64,000 nucleotides of DNA from Tetradesmus obliquus (taxonomy: Eukaryota > Chlorophyta > Chlorophyceae > Sphaeropleales > Scenedesmaceae). A program made the translations under genes and the position numbers. Where the stretch lies: assembly GCA_030272155.1 (NCBI GenBank), contig CP126192.1:3816501-3880500 (forward strand). Reading direction: 5' to 3'. Below the pieces are notes generated by a model. It was not told where the DNA came from. It saw only the letters and a program-made list of their open reading frames with translations, and searched no databases. Of this stretch, positions 38,591-51,367 are shown in pieces (within the stretch, counting starts at the first letter, position 1; each line of letters starts with the position of its first letter).

Positions 38591-38784
38591 TCACCGACTG
38601 CTGCCGTGGCCGCCACTGCTGCCTGCACTGCTAAAGCTGCTGCTGCTGCTGTTGCCAGCTGGGGGCATGGTGGCAACTGGCCTGTTGTGCAGCATGGCGG
38701 GCGCAGCAGCTGCGCTCGTCACTCCAGGCAGGTGTTGCTGCTGCTGAGGCATCCGGCGTGGCGGCTGTAGTAGCGACAGCCGCA

Positions 38785-38822
<38 letters not shown>

Positions 38823-41800
38823 GGACTATAACTGCTACTTCCAACTTGCTGCTGCTTGTGCAAGTGCTGCTGCAGCTGCGGCGCCTGCTGCACCTGCTGC
38901 TGCGGTTGCTGCTGGTATACATTGCTTGCCTGCAGCATGTCCCCACTGGAGTGCTGCTGCTGCTGCTGCTGCTGCTGGTGTTGTTGTAGTAGTGCTTGGG
39001 GCGTGCTAGGCTGCGGCGGCTGAACAGGTTGTAACGCGGCAGCGGAATGAACAGCAGCAGCTGCTGCAGCAGCGCCTGCTGCTGCAGCCGCCGATTGCTG
39101 GTGGTTGTTGCTGCTTGCGGCAGCAGCAGCAGCCAGCGCCTCGGTGCGTTGCAGCTGCCGCAGCTGCTGCTGCTCTTGTTGCAGCTGTGCAGCCTCCTCA
39201 TCCTCATGGCTCGACATGGCGCTCGCCACCATTGCTCCTAGCTGATCGCCAAAGCCGTTAAGGCCGCCGCTGCTGCTGCTGCTGCTCTCTGCGGCGCCAG
39301 CCTCCACTCCCAAGCTGCTGCTGCTGCTGCTGCTGTCTTCATCCTCCTCGTCGCTGCTGCCATCCGTCTGCTGCGGCAGCCCTGAGATGACCTCCATCTC
39401 CTCGTGCGCTGCTGCTCCCCTGGACCCCGTCTTCACAAACACGCCGCGCATCTCAGCAGTATCAACCAGGCTCTGCGGCCAGAACCCGACGCGCTCACAC
39501 GACCAGATGATCGTGTCGACCGTGGTTTTCGGCAGCCGCCGCGTCCACGTCTGCAGCGCATTGATTGTGTGGCCCACCACCGCCTCAAACAGCGCGACAT
39601 CCCGGTAGCCCAGCGCTGCATACGCCCACAGCAGCTGCGAGTACTCCATCGGGGAGAACTGGTGCAGCTTCTGCATGGCGAGCTGCGCGACTTGGCGCAT
39701 GAACTCGGGCGGCGGCTGGTAGCCGGCCCGCGCAAAGCCTTTGATAGCCATGGTGAGCTCCAGCGGCAGCAGCCGGTTGGCGCGGCTGAGCAGCACGCGG
39801 CACGCGTTGTCGAAGAGTGTGGTGTCTGCAGAGGTGCGGCATGTTTTCAGGTGCGCAGGGGAAAGAGGACGCGGCGGCAGGGTTGGTAAGTTGACTGGGG
39901 TTGGGTTGTTGGTGATGCAGCAGCGGCCTGGCGGCAGGCAATACTGCTGCATGCAAACATCTGGCCCTCCGTGTTACCACCGCTGCCAGGCAGCACACAC
40001 AGTCTGCACGAACCAACTTGCAGGGTGCAGCACCACACCTGACACTGCGCAGCACAGAACAGCATGATACTTCAACTTGAACTGCCATCCTCTCAATCAA
40101 CCTGTCATGTCTTACACCACAACAGTTCCGTTATTGCTGCTTCCTGCAGGCGCATCTCACCTGCGGGGCTGTACTGCACCATGCCGTACGACCACAGCGT
40201 GACGCACAGGTCCTGGCTGCTGAACTCGTGCAGGCGTGAGCTGCAGGCCGCAGCCACACCCTCCAGCAGCACGGGGCTGCACTGCCGCAGGTGGCCATAG
40301 CCGTACAGCAGCATGCACACCTCCTGCGGGCGAGAAGCAGTGTGCGAGGGGAGTGCAGGCGGCAGATGCGGCAACAGATGGTCAGGATGATGTGGGTGAT
40401 GAGGTCATTATTACATTGTGCGCACTGTCGCAGCCGCCACTGCAGACAAAACCTGCCTGCAGCGCCTAAGCCCGACACACCGAATTGCATCTGCTTATAC
40501 GCTGTGCTGCTGCCACCACTTTGAATTACCGCCTCACCGCAGCAACCCTAACATCCCCGCACAATGATGGCAGCTATCACCATCCCGCCCAGCAGAACAT
40601 CACAGAAGCCACACACACCATCCAACATCAATATACATCTCAAATATCCTTGGGACCCTTTCGAATATTCCCCACAACCCACCTGTGGCTTGAACTCGCT
40701 CAGGCGCGGCACCATCACGCCAGGCAGCCGCTCCAGCAGCGTGGCCCCAGGCGTAAAGTCCACCTTGGCGCAGCCCCACATCACATGCGCAGCATCCAGC
40801 GGGTTCATGTTCTGCGCCTGCACTGCAATGTGGTGCGTGATCTTCGCCAGCTGCTGTGGCAGCCGCAGCCGCATGCGGCCGCAGCTGTACACCACAATGG
40901 CCAGCTGCTGCACGCTGAACTCCTCCAGCCGCCACAGCGTCATTTCTAACAGGCCTTCTAGCAAGCTCCTGCGCGACGGCCCGGCTGCGCCGATCTTGCT
41001 GAGGCCCCACAGCACATTGGCCACCTCTTGGCTGCTCCACGCGTCAACGTGCGACAGCAGGTCTGCTGTGTGTGCGAGCAAGTGCTCCAGGAACTCGCGC
41101 TGGCAGCGCGGCCGCACCCGCAGCCTTGCAATGCCAACTAATGTGCTCGCGCAATCCACTGCATTGAATTCGTCCATGATGGCGAGCCCGCGCTCGCACA
41201 GCGCAGCAAATGCGGCCTCATCGCTGCACTGCAGCTTGCCGTAGGCCCAGAAGCTGATGGCTACCCCCCACGCATCCAGCTCATCCATGTGGCGGATCAG
41301 CAGCTGGCCTAGGGTTTGAAGAGCTGGCTCCACATACTCGATCCAGGCTGCCTGCTGCGCCTCTCTGCTGGTGAGGTGCGCTGACTGCAGCTGCGTGAAG
41401 TAGGCGTGGCATAGAATGCTCAGCCTGTACAGCGCGTGGCTGGTGGTGAGGTAGTCAAACTGCGGCGCCTCCTGCTGCACTAGGTCACACAGCAGCGGCA
41501 GGCTGCTGGCACTGCGAGACACACGAAACAGATGCACACACAGCAGACACAGAGCAGCGGAAATGACAGCAGAGAGCAGAGGAGGAGGGTTGAGTACAGG
41601 TTGGTGTCGAGGCAGCACAGCAGCAGAGTTGATTGGTTCAGTGGTTTGTGAAGGGTTGTTGTTGCTGCTGAGCTGAAGGCTGCTGCTGATGCTATCCTGA
41701 GCATGTGCAGCATTCACGAAGCGCCACGCTATTCACGAACCACCATTGACATGCAACCAGGCCACGACTAGCCTTTGAACTGACACCTGAGACTGGGACA

Positions 41801-42937
41801 TAGGCAACAGCTGCAAGCCAAACAGCACAGAAGGAGCATCAAGCACAACAGTGCAGCGATGCGAGCAACCAAGCAAGCACAGCTCCGGGCTATGCTCCCG
41901 CTGCGACTTACGCTAGGACACGCTTGTTGAGCCGCGCTGCATAGTCCAGCTCAGCAGCAACATCCTCCACCAGAGTTGGCTGCTCCGTCTGGAACAGCGC
42001 GTGGATGAGGTCGCCTATTCAGAACAAAGATGAAGCACAAAAGAAGGTGGGTAAGAAGGTAGGGCCAAACTCGCCGCCACGATGCAGCAGTGATGCTGCG
42101 CAAGGATAGCTGTGCGGATGCTTTTTAGAATTGCATGCAGGCATGGCCAATGACTCTGCGCCAGCAGGCAATCGTCATGCACAAGACTGCTGTCGTCATG
42201 CACAAGACTGCTGTCGTCATGCACAAGACTGCTGTCGTCATGCACAAGACTGCTGTCGTCATGCACAAGACTGCTGTCGTCATGCACAAGACTGCTGTCG
42301 TCATGCACAAGACTGCTGTCGTCATGCACAAGACTGCTGTCGTCATGCACAAGACTGCTGTCGTCATGCACAAGACTGCTGTCGTCATGCACAAGACTGC
42401 TGTCGTCATGCACAAGACTGCTGTCGTCATGCACAAGACTGCTGTCGTCATGCACAAGACTGCTGTCGTCATGCACAAGACTGCTGTCGTCATGCACAAG
42501 ACTGCTGTCGTCATGCACAAGACTGCTGTCGTCATGCACAAGACTGCTGTCGTCATGCACAAGACTGCTGTCGTCATGCACAAGACTGCTGTCGTCATGC
42601 ACAAGACTGCTGTCGTCATGCACAAGACTGCTGTGCGGGCGGCTCTCACACAATGCTTCACTGCTGCTGCCAGGCTGTTCGCCTGCAGGCTGACAGCACC
42701 CAGACAACGCTGCTGCTGCTGCTGCTGCTGCTGCACGCTGTTGTGCTGGCTGGGCTGCTTACTGTCGTTGTGTGCCCTGCCTGATGAGGGCAGCTCTGTG
42801 TCCTGCTCCACTGCTGGGCAGCTGACTTGCAGGCGCTGCGGCGTGAGCATGTGCCTGCCTGTGTTGGGCAAGCTCCTGCAAGCAGCAACAGCAGGGTGCG
42901 CCAAGCAAGCCAAGCATGAACATAGACCCTGACGCAT
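38591..42937 (-). CDS. OPR/Tbc2-like helical-repeat protein, probable organelle RNA factor
   Basis: Alpha-helical repeat protein of the kind annotated in chlorophyte algae as Tbc2-like or octotricopeptide (OPR)/FASTK-like, usually a nucleus-encoded factor for a plastid or mitochondrial transcript. Exons (minus): 42937-42652, 42014-41912, 41511-40683, 40323-40161 and 39825-38591 (stop), giving 871 residues with consistent phases. At least nine repeats of about 35-40 residues show a common pattern: SFWAYGKLQ, LVGIARLRV, LWGLSKIGA, VYSCGRMRL, MWGCAKVDF, LYGYGHLRQ, LWSYGMVQY, IKGFARAGY, LLWAYAALG and IWSCERVGF. The first exon is Cys/Arg/Ser-rich and could be a transit peptide, then Q-rich. The last 250 residues are poly-Ser, poly-Gln and poly-Ala. 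The true N-terminus is the weakest part: a donor-like site near 43119 hints at an additional upstream exon. Intron 1 is filled by a 21-bp minisatellite. Confidence 0.8.
42174..42635. repeat. 21-bp minisatellite, 22 perfect copies
   Basis: Unit CATGCACAAGACTGCTGTC plus GT (21 bp), repeated 22 times head to tail with no differences seen (462 bp). It lies in intron 1 of the OPR gene. The unit length is a multiple of three and has no stop in several frames, which creates long artificial open frames on both strands (repeats such as VMHKTAV, CRHAQDC, TTAVLCM and SSLVHDD). There are no spacers, so it is not a CRISPR array. Confidence 0.97.
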
Positions 42938-44620
42938 GGCACATTGCAGAGCAATGGGTGAATTGAGCCTAGTATTGACTAGGAAAGCATGTCAGAAGAT
43001 TGTTGGTCTGCCCAATGGCTGCACGAGGGATACAGCCGGTGCCGCATTGAATATTCTTGTGCAGTGCCGCTGCTGCTGTCTGGCCTGACGACGCAGGCAG
43101 CACTGCCGCAGCAGCTCACCTGTGGCCTGCAGCACTGCACCCGGTCCGGCTGACTGCATCTCTGAGCCTCCTATCCAGGCGTGCCCGTGCAGGGCAGCCA
43201 GGAGCATGCTGGTGCATGTTGGTGGGCTGTCCTGCTGATGGCTGCACTGTTTAGGTGGCAGCCTAGAGTACTTGCTTGAGCCGCAAGCGCCCTGTAGTAA
43301 GAATTCAACAGCTTTAGTGATGGTTCTGCACATCGTTGGCTTGAATGGTGTCGCAGCGACGAGCTGCCGATAGGATAGGCTCTGCAAGCGACGCACAGTG
43401 CGGCCTTGTGTAGTGCGATACCCAGCTGGCAGCTCAATAGTGCATGAGAATCCCTACTTTACGATCGTGAAATCCTTACCCTAAGGCATGCTGTCCTCAG
43501 CGTTCACGCCGTGGTGCACTGCTTGCATAAAGCGGCTCCTCTTTGAATGCTGCTGCAAGCTGCTTATAATCAATTCAAACAATCTTTCAGTAAGGTGCCA
43601 GTCTTAGTTGCATGCTAAGAGTCTGGTTCTGCTGCTCCCACTGAGGAAAGGATTGTGCCGAGTGTGAGCAACCCTTGCGCGAGTCACGGCGGGTCCTTTT
43701 TGCGTTCAGCGTATAGCCACCAATGCACCGCATTACTGGCATGTTCTGGTCCTGCAGCGCTGGATGCATGAACTTGTCATGTAGGTAGGGCGTCAGAGCA
43801 CGCCCCATTAACCCAAGCACACGCTTATCATGCTGTTGGCTTGCATTACAGTAAGGATATCATGTTAGCATGCTCTGTTATGCACGCAGCACGTCACGAT
43901 TCTGCCGACGCAGTTGCTGCTGCCACTGGCAACAGCATCGTATTTGAGCAAGCATTCCTGTCAGAGTCACGGGCCGCAAAGCTTTGGGGACAATACATAG
44001 GTTTTAAAGGCTTTGTAACCATTGTCTGACCTCTTAAAAGGAGTGCACACAGCATAGTGACTGCAGGCATGCATGTGCCTGTTGACCAGGCTGGGACCAG
44101 AGGCAAGCACAGCTACCTCGTTCTTGCCAGCCATTGCTGTGCAGACTCAATAACCTTGAAGCTGAGGTTTACATGATGTATGTCTGCGCGTCTGTCGTCT
44201 CCGATCCTCCTGATGAGAAGGTGAAAGCAAACACTGTGACACAACCTGTAGCGAGTTGCGTCAACTTGGCACGCCAAGCAGCAGTCTTGCAGCACACTTA
44301 CCTTCAGTCCTACTGTACAAGCAACCATTCGTAGCATCTGCTCCAAACAAGCCAACCTGCTGTACGGACCCGCGCATGTTGCCCACATGCCAGGCTGTTG
44401 GAGTGGTTTGGAATGGTTCTTGACTAGGTTTTGAGGGCCATGGCGCCCTGCAATCCCCAGAGCGCAAGCCAAACATGCTTATACATTTAGCAAAGCTTGA
44501 TACGTCTTGCAACTCTGCGATTGTAACCGCATTGAACGCCCACCATCTGCGATTTGCCTGGTCACCACACACTCCTGCGTTTCCCGTGCACCACCAGCTG
44601 CGAAGCCGCTAGCATCCACC
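42938..44620. other. Divergent intergenic region, OPR gene / small plastid protein
   Basis: About 1.7 kb between divergent starts. It may contain an upstream exon of the OPR gene: a minus-strand open stretch near 43120-43396 ends in a GTGAGC donor. The remaining frames (for example minus-strand 43587-43820 with an Arg/Ser-rich stretch) are unrecognised and may be mobile-element debris. Confidence 0.4.
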
Positions 44621-44977
44621 ATGCAGCTCGCACACCGAACATCCTGCCGCGCAGCTGTCTGCACGAGCAGGCCTGCGGCAGTGCTGGCACCTATCAGCAG
44701 CAGGCCCACCAGCAGCAGGCGCACACTGTGCAGGGCAGAGCCAGAGCAGCAGCAGGCCACGCCTCCTGCAGCAGAGCAGACGCCAGCAGCAGCACCCCAG
44801 CAGTCGGATGCTCCTGCTGCGCCCAGCGCGCCGCTACTGGCTAAGGGGCAAGGCACAGCTATCGTGACAGGAGCCATCTCTGTCATCTTTGGGGTGGCGT
44901 ACCTGCTGCTGGTGCAGTTCATGGATATGCGCGGAGGCGAGCTGCTGCCACCACCACCTGAGGCATTCATCCCTTGA
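44621..44977 (+). CDS. Small plastid-type single-pass membrane protein
   Basis: Intronless 118-codon gene. It starts at a methionine in good context (CATCCACCATGC). The first 40 residues are Ser/Arg/Ala-rich without acidic residues (MQLAHRTSCRAAVC, SSRPTSSRRTLCRAE), as in a chloroplast transit peptide. A Pro/Ala/Gln-rich spacer follows, then the orderly block LLAKGQGTAIVTGAISVIFG and VAYLLLVQFMD, which forms one membrane span, and a short tail GGELLPPPPEAFIP. The GQGTAI...G.....GVAYLLLVQ pattern followed by PPPPEA resembles small conserved green-lineage plastid proteins of unknown function, but I cannot name the family. The frame is open upstream to 44507. Confidence 0.7.
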   Translation: MQLAHRTSCRAAVCTSRPAAVLAPISSRPTSSRRTLCRAEPEQQQATPPAAEQTPAAAPQQSDAPAAPSAPLLAKGQGTAIVTGAISVIFGVAYLLLVQFMDMRGGELLPPPPEAFIP

Positions 44978-46657
44978 GCTCGTGCGGCTGTGAAGTTCCG
45001 GTGTGGAACCAGCAAGCAGTACAAAGGTGCGCACATGCATGAGGTGCATGCATGCATGGGTGGGTGGCTGTGAGTGCAGCAGCGCCATTGTGGTGGTTCA
45101 TGCATGGGCTGTCTTTTGAAGGCGCATGCTAAAGCACAGCTGCGGGGTTTCTGCAATTGCATGTGCTGTGAGCAGCAGTGTAGGGCGTGGACATGTTCAG
45201 AGCTTTTGAGCCTGGCAGGCCAAGTCAGCACAGCAGCAGCAGCAGCAGTGACAGCAGCATTGCTCGACATCACCCATGCACATGGCTATGCAGGCCAGTC
45301 AGTATCGTGCAGCTGACAGCGGTGTTGCCTCCTGCTGCCACCTGTGCTGCTGCAGGTGACGGTGTGCTGCTGCCAGCAGGCTGGCAGCCCTGCAGCCTTG
45401 CAGAGCTGCAAGTGCACGCTGAAAGCCTTCTTGTGTAAGGCCACGTGCCATGTGCGGCAAGCTGGGGATGCATCGCTGCTACATGCAGCTCAGCGCAACC
45501 AGCCACAGAGTTATGGCTGCGGGCAGAGCCGTGTAGGGCCCCAGCAGAGATGGTGCACTGCCCGCAGCAAGTACAGGCAGGGGGTCCAGGACGTGTGTTT
45601 TGTCCTGGCAAAACAGGCATTGCTTTTCAGCATATGATCAGCTGCTGATATGTTGCAGCTGTGGAAGTATTTGTTCCATCTTTGGATGTTGCCACCACCA
45701 TTAACAACTTGAGCGCTGGCGGCGTGGCAGTTGCACTGTGTGCAAGCAGTGGAAAGCATGGTATTTACAGTAGCAGTTTTGCCATGCATTTGACTGTTGC
45801 ATTGAGTTTGCCAGGCGCAACAACACCTGCCTGGTGGTGTGTGCTTGGTATCTGGCATACGTGATGTGTGCATGTACAGCGAGCAAGGTACTGGTGTGCA
45901 AGGTAGCCGGACAGTGCCGTAGTGACAGTCGATACATTGGTGCCTTTTTCCACCAAGCAGCCCTGCTGTTGCTGTTGACAGATAGTTTGCAGTGAGTCGG
46001 TGTAGTCATGACCTTTGTAACTGCCGGTCACCATTTTATGAAAACATTTACTTGAGATCTGCCAGAGTTTGCAGGACGAGAGTTAATTGGTCAAGACATC
46101 GGCCAGCAAGCAAGCGGCTGCAAACCTCGATCAAGGATCCAGTAGGATCCAGTAGGACGGCATGATGTGCTGCTGAACAATCAGCTGTACTGGCCACCGC
46201 TAGATGCACATGCTAATCTGAGGTTCAGCAGCCATGGTGGCCTTTCGGGGGACCACTTCTTGCCATGTGAGTACGCATTATGTTGCATCATGCTTATGCT
46301 TGTAATGAATGCAATCGGCAACTTTCTTTATATAGATGTGCCACGTGGCAGCTGCCTCCTGCCTCATGTGATCACTATAGCTACCACTGTGCGGGCAAAC
46401 TGCCCAGAATCTCACCCCTGAATGGGATGTTGCTACATCACGTAGATCTCTTTAGATGATAAGGTGGTGCCAAAGCCAAACTCATATGCACTGACGGCGT
46501 CGGCCACAAGCTGCCCGCTGTCATACACAGACACTGCATGCATGCTGCTGTGCACCACAACACAGATGTCCTGCCGCATGCCATGCGCAGAATGCAGCAG
46601 CCTTCGCGTACAGCAAGTGTTTTCCTGCAAATGTTCACACAGCCCCCAAGCCGCTTC
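44978..46657. other. Convergent intergenic region
   Basis: About 1.7 kb between the small plastid protein (+) and the hydantoinase gene (-). Contains 3' flanks, a short 11-bp tandem duplication near 46135-46157, and a minus-strand frame (46433-46630) ending in a plausible but unassigned peptide (ADAVSAYEFGFGTTLSSKEI). Nothing else recognised. Confidence 0.4.
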
Positions 46658-47072
46658 TCAAGCTCGCACACCATACAACCCATGCACTGTGCACAGCCCT
46701 GCAGGAAACGGCCCGACAGGCTGATACTCTGCGTCATACCCAAACGCTGCTGGGCCCACCACCTGCAATGCGGCAGGGTGCGCAGCAGCGGGTGCGCTGG
46801 CAGCAGCAGCACATGTAACCCATAGCGTATGTCTTCAGTGGCTACCGCCTCGCCGCTGCTGCTGTCAAGGCAGCAGATCAAGTCCGGCACGCAGCCAACG
46901 ATGCGGCTGCCATGCCTGGCCACCAAGTTCTCATTTTGAAAGTCGATGACCAGCTCAACACTGCTGCTGCTGCTGCCACTGCTGCTGCTGGAGCCTGGAG
47001 CTGCTTCACCTTCCACCCATCTGGCAGCAGGTAGCTGTTGCTCATCAGCAACACCCGCGCCATCAGCTGCTA

Positions 47073-47104
<32 letters not shown>

Positions 47105-49057
47105 GCGCTGCCTGTGGCACTTGGCGATATGTCAGACATACTATCTATGTCTTGCAGCTGCCGTGCAGCAATGCGCATGCTGCCTCTGACAAAGCCCTCT
47201 TGGGTGTGCCGCGTCACTCCCACCACCTTGCCACGCAGCAGCAGCCGGCCACTGCCCCCGTACAGCTGCAGCACTGCTGCCACTGGGTCTGCATTGGCAG
47301 CGCGTGCTGTCAGTACTGCCATGCCAATGTGCCAGGCCAAGCTGAGGGAGCCAGGCACCACCACCTGCAGCAGACAGCGCAGATGAATGTGGCCAGGCAT
47401 TTGACGATTCACAGCATTCCAGCATTTGAGCAGCTCTGCCTTGATATCATTACGCCAATCTGCCATTGACACTGGCACAAGCACCCACAGTGTGCAAGTG
47501 CAGTGCACCAGGTGACACGACAAGCACGCAAACGCTGAATGGTTATATAACCCACCTCCCGTGCAGTGGTGCCAGTCATGGGTGATGACGCCAGGTCCAC
47601 ACTGCAGCCCATCTCAGTGCAGGCAGCCCTGCAGGCAGCAGCAGCGGCGGCGGCAGCTGCTGCTCTTGAACTTTGCAGCAGTGGCAGCATCGTACTATGG
47701 AACTAAGGGCAACTCTGCAAGCTAAGCCCGCATGTACACACATGCTGTCCTGCAGCAGCAAGGAGCTGTTGCACCACCCCATTACCATCTAGTGTCACCC
47801 AACACACGTGTTGACCCACCACGCCAGCGGGTGCGCTGCCCACCTCAGCACCCTTCCTGCCCAGGTGGATGATGCATCAGCCGCCATGAGCAGCGCGTTG
47901 CCCGTATCATCTGCTTGCACTCAGCTTGCACTTAAAGCTTGCTCTAGGCTGCGCTGTACTGTTCAGGATTCCACGCAGAATTGCACTGTCGGTTCCACCT
48001 CACTATCCAATAGGTTAGTGAGACAAACCGTCACATGTTAGGCTGCACCATAAATGCGGGATGTGCGTGACAGGCCTCACCTCAGCACCCTCTCTGCCCA
48101 GTTGGGTGATGCAGCAGCCGCCATGAGCAGCACATTGCCCTTATCATCAGCAACAGCAGCAGGCGTCAGCGGCACGCCAGCAATCGCAGCAGTAGACATC
48201 TGCAGCTCTGGAAATGCCCTGCCCATCAGATCAGCATCAACAACAGGCAGACCCAGCTCCATGTCAACTGCTAATGGCTCCAAGGCGTTGCCGCCGCCGA
48301 CTTCTGCACACAGCAGAGCTGTAAGTGGCCGTGGCAGGGCTGCAGACAGCGCCTGTACTGCTGCGGCACACTCATAGCTATCAAGCTTCTCTGCAGACAC
48401 GGTTGGGGCGCCCATGCCTCCCACATCACAGACATAGGCGTCGTCTGGCAGGTCTTTCAAGCTCATGATCAGGGGGGCTTTCAGCTTTGGTTGTCTGCTG
48501 CTGCTGCTGCTTGTGGTGTTGCCGGTGATTGCGGAGGTTTTCTGGTGTGCACTGCAGCCTTGACCGTCACCTGTCTGCTGCTGCTGCTGAGAGTCTGCAC
48601 CTCCTGCAGCTGCTGCTGCTGCTGACATGGCGTGCTCCAGTTTCAGGCGGTTGTGGCGTGCTGAGCCGCCACCGCCGCAGCCCAGTATCTGTGCGCCAAC
48701 CGCAATTGCGTCAAGGTCCAAGCTTGAGACCTCCCATAGCCCCTGGCTGCTGATGCAGGGGCGGTACTGCTGCAGCTGCTGCAGCGAGGGCTGCTCAGCA
48801 GGTGCTGCCTGGCTGCTGCTGCTGCTGCTGCTGGGGTGTGGAGACTGAAGGTCTGCTAGTGCTGCTGTCTGCTGTGTTGCCTGCTGCAGCAGCTGAGCAG
48901 TTTGCTGCTGCTGCGGCGGCTGCGGCGGCTGCTTTGTTTGCTGCTGCTGCCTGTCTTTGAGTGAGTCGATGTGGTCCAGCTGATGCTCGTGCGCCGCCAC
49001 CGCAGCAGCAGCAGCAGCAGCAGCGTCAATGCTGGCCTTGACTTGAACATCTTCTTG

Positions 49058-49089
<32 letters not shown>

Positions 49090-49720
49090 ACGTCTCTGTC
49101 GCTGCCGTTGCAGCAGCCGGCCGCTGCAGCTGCAACTCCCCTGCCACTTTGACGTGCACTCGTGTTGCACCAGCCGAGCCATATGCAACTGGCACCTCCT
49201 CCAACTCTGTCACTCTGCAGCTGCTGTGCTCCGCACCCGCCTCTACTGCTGCTGCAATAGCTTGCTCCACTACTGCATCCAGCTGCTGCTGCCTGGTAGC
49301 AGCACTCAGCAGCAGCAACGTATCTACAGTACCTGCCACCTGAGGTATGGCTGCCCCTACTGCATTCGCAACATCCCCGTGTTTAGGCCTAATGATGCAG
49401 CGAACCCCTGGCAATGCATCCCCACACAGCCCTGCAGCACCACCCACCACAACCAGTGGCACATCTGCAGCAGACTGCTTTGCAGCATCTACGCCTGCTG
49501 CCAGCCGTGACTGAATTGCCTGCCAGGCAACTTGCAGCTGCTGCTGGCTCGGCAGCAGGCCAGCTGGCACTGCTGCTGCTGCTGTGGGTTGGTCGGCTAG
49601 CTCAGGCAGGCGGTCATGCAGCAGCACTGCAACATCGGAGGCAGTGGCGGTGGAGCCGCCGCACACTAGGCAGCGGCAAGCAAGGTCTGCACCCATATTC
49701 AGGGTCCAATGCTACATCCT

Positions 49721-49751
<31 letters not shown>

Positions 49752-51332
49752 TCACTAGGGAGCCTCCGCCCAATCCAAAGCTGGTGACGTCAGGCATTTG
49801 AAAGTTGGTGCAGGCGCCGGCAACCTCAACGAATGCACCACACATGCGCGGCATGCCCCACACCACAGCACCTATGTCTGTGGTGGTGCCACCTATGTCA
49901 CACACCAGGGCATCACCCACACCTGCAGCGGGGCAGGGTCAGCAGCAGCAGCAAGGTATGCACAGCGGTGGCGACAGCACAGCCTGCAGTAGCTGTAACT
50001 AAGCAGATGTGTAAAGCACCAGTGGTGCGCACCGCCGGCTGGCTATGCTCGGGAGCTCAATTGAGCGTGGGACATGGCAGAAGGGCAGCAGCTGCAACAG
50101 CATGTTGAGCAGCTAGGCAATAGAAGTTGCTGTACCTCTGTACTGCTAAGGCTAGACGCAACAGCACACCAGCATGTTGCACACCAGCAGCAGGCAATTG
50201 GCGAGCATCCCTTCAGCACAGCACACGCACCGGCTAGGAATGCTGCTCCGCGCACGCTTTTGACCGGCCCGGACTTGAATGTGAGCACGGGGTGCTCCTG
50301 AGCGGCAGCTGCACTGAGCAATGTGCCGTCATTGCCTGCCACGCAGCAGCAGACATACCAACACACGGCCACAGCAATGCAGCAGCTGTCAGCAGAGCAA
50401 AAGTGATGAAGCAACAGGTAGGTGACGGCATAGTGCAGGCTTCAACTGCTGTGATGCAACAGTCAGACGGCTGCAGCAGCAACATGTGCGCACTGCAGTA
50501 TGCACATGCTGTGCTGCAGCACCCCTGGAAGCATGTGAACCACAGCACCCCACACTTTGAAGCCATCCTCTGGAGTACAGCCACATAAAGTTCCTGCATC
50601 CTAGATGCAATTGAGGCAGCACAGCTTTGCAGCAGTTTCCAGCAGGCTGCTTGGCATGCAATGTCACTGCAGCCCACCTGTGATGTACAGTGGTACCTGC
50701 AGCCCCAGCTGCTGCAGCGCTGCAGCATACTGCGGCACCACTGCTGCTGCCAGGGGCGCCAGGCTGGCGTTGATTGCTGCTGCTGCCTCACGCTCCAACA
50801 GGCCCAGCCTGCCTGACAGCTTGTGGGAAAGTGTGATGTGCACGGGGAGCCCTGCAGCGGGGCAAAAGTGTGAGGCAGGTAGCAGACGTACATGGCACCG
50901 TCTTCTGCCTATGCACTGCAATGTTTGTTGTTGTTTGACATGTGGTGCTGGATGCAGCGCAGTGGTGCTTGAATGATCGATGATGCAGCAGTCGGTGCGC
51001 GCGCAGCACCACTGCACAAGTGATGCATCATTGGCTCAAGCATTGCATCGAAGAACACCCCCGGTAACGCACATGCTGCCCAAGCCACTACACATGCACA
51101 CATGCAGCTGCTGCACAGAAGGCCACCCTCACCAGGTGCCCGCTGCTGCAGCGACACTTGCAGCTCCTGTCCAAAGGCCAGCTCCTGGCAGGGGTTGAGT
51201 GGCGCGTGCACGCCACACACCGCTGCTGCTGCTGCCCCGGCGGCCAGCATGGCATCTGCCACGGTGGCAGCGTCAGTGCTGACCTGCAGGGGTGATGTTT
51301 CTGTGGTGCCGTCGTACTCAAACCCGCCTCAA

Positions 51333-51367
<35 letters not shown>

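Noticed and set aside
42174-42635. CRISPR-like array
   Set aside because: The units are contiguous with no unique spacers, in a eukaryotic gene.
42015-42937. Long repetitive ORFs (217-270 codons) over the minisatellite on both strands
   Set aside because: They arise because a 21-bp unit lacks stops in several frames. The region fits as intron 1 of the OPR gene, with exon 1 ending at 42652 in the phase needed by exon 2.
46433-46630. Extra C-terminal exon of the hydantoinase gene
   Set aside because: The DUF917 frame ends at a TGA (46658-46660), and the downstream peptide shows no match to the family.
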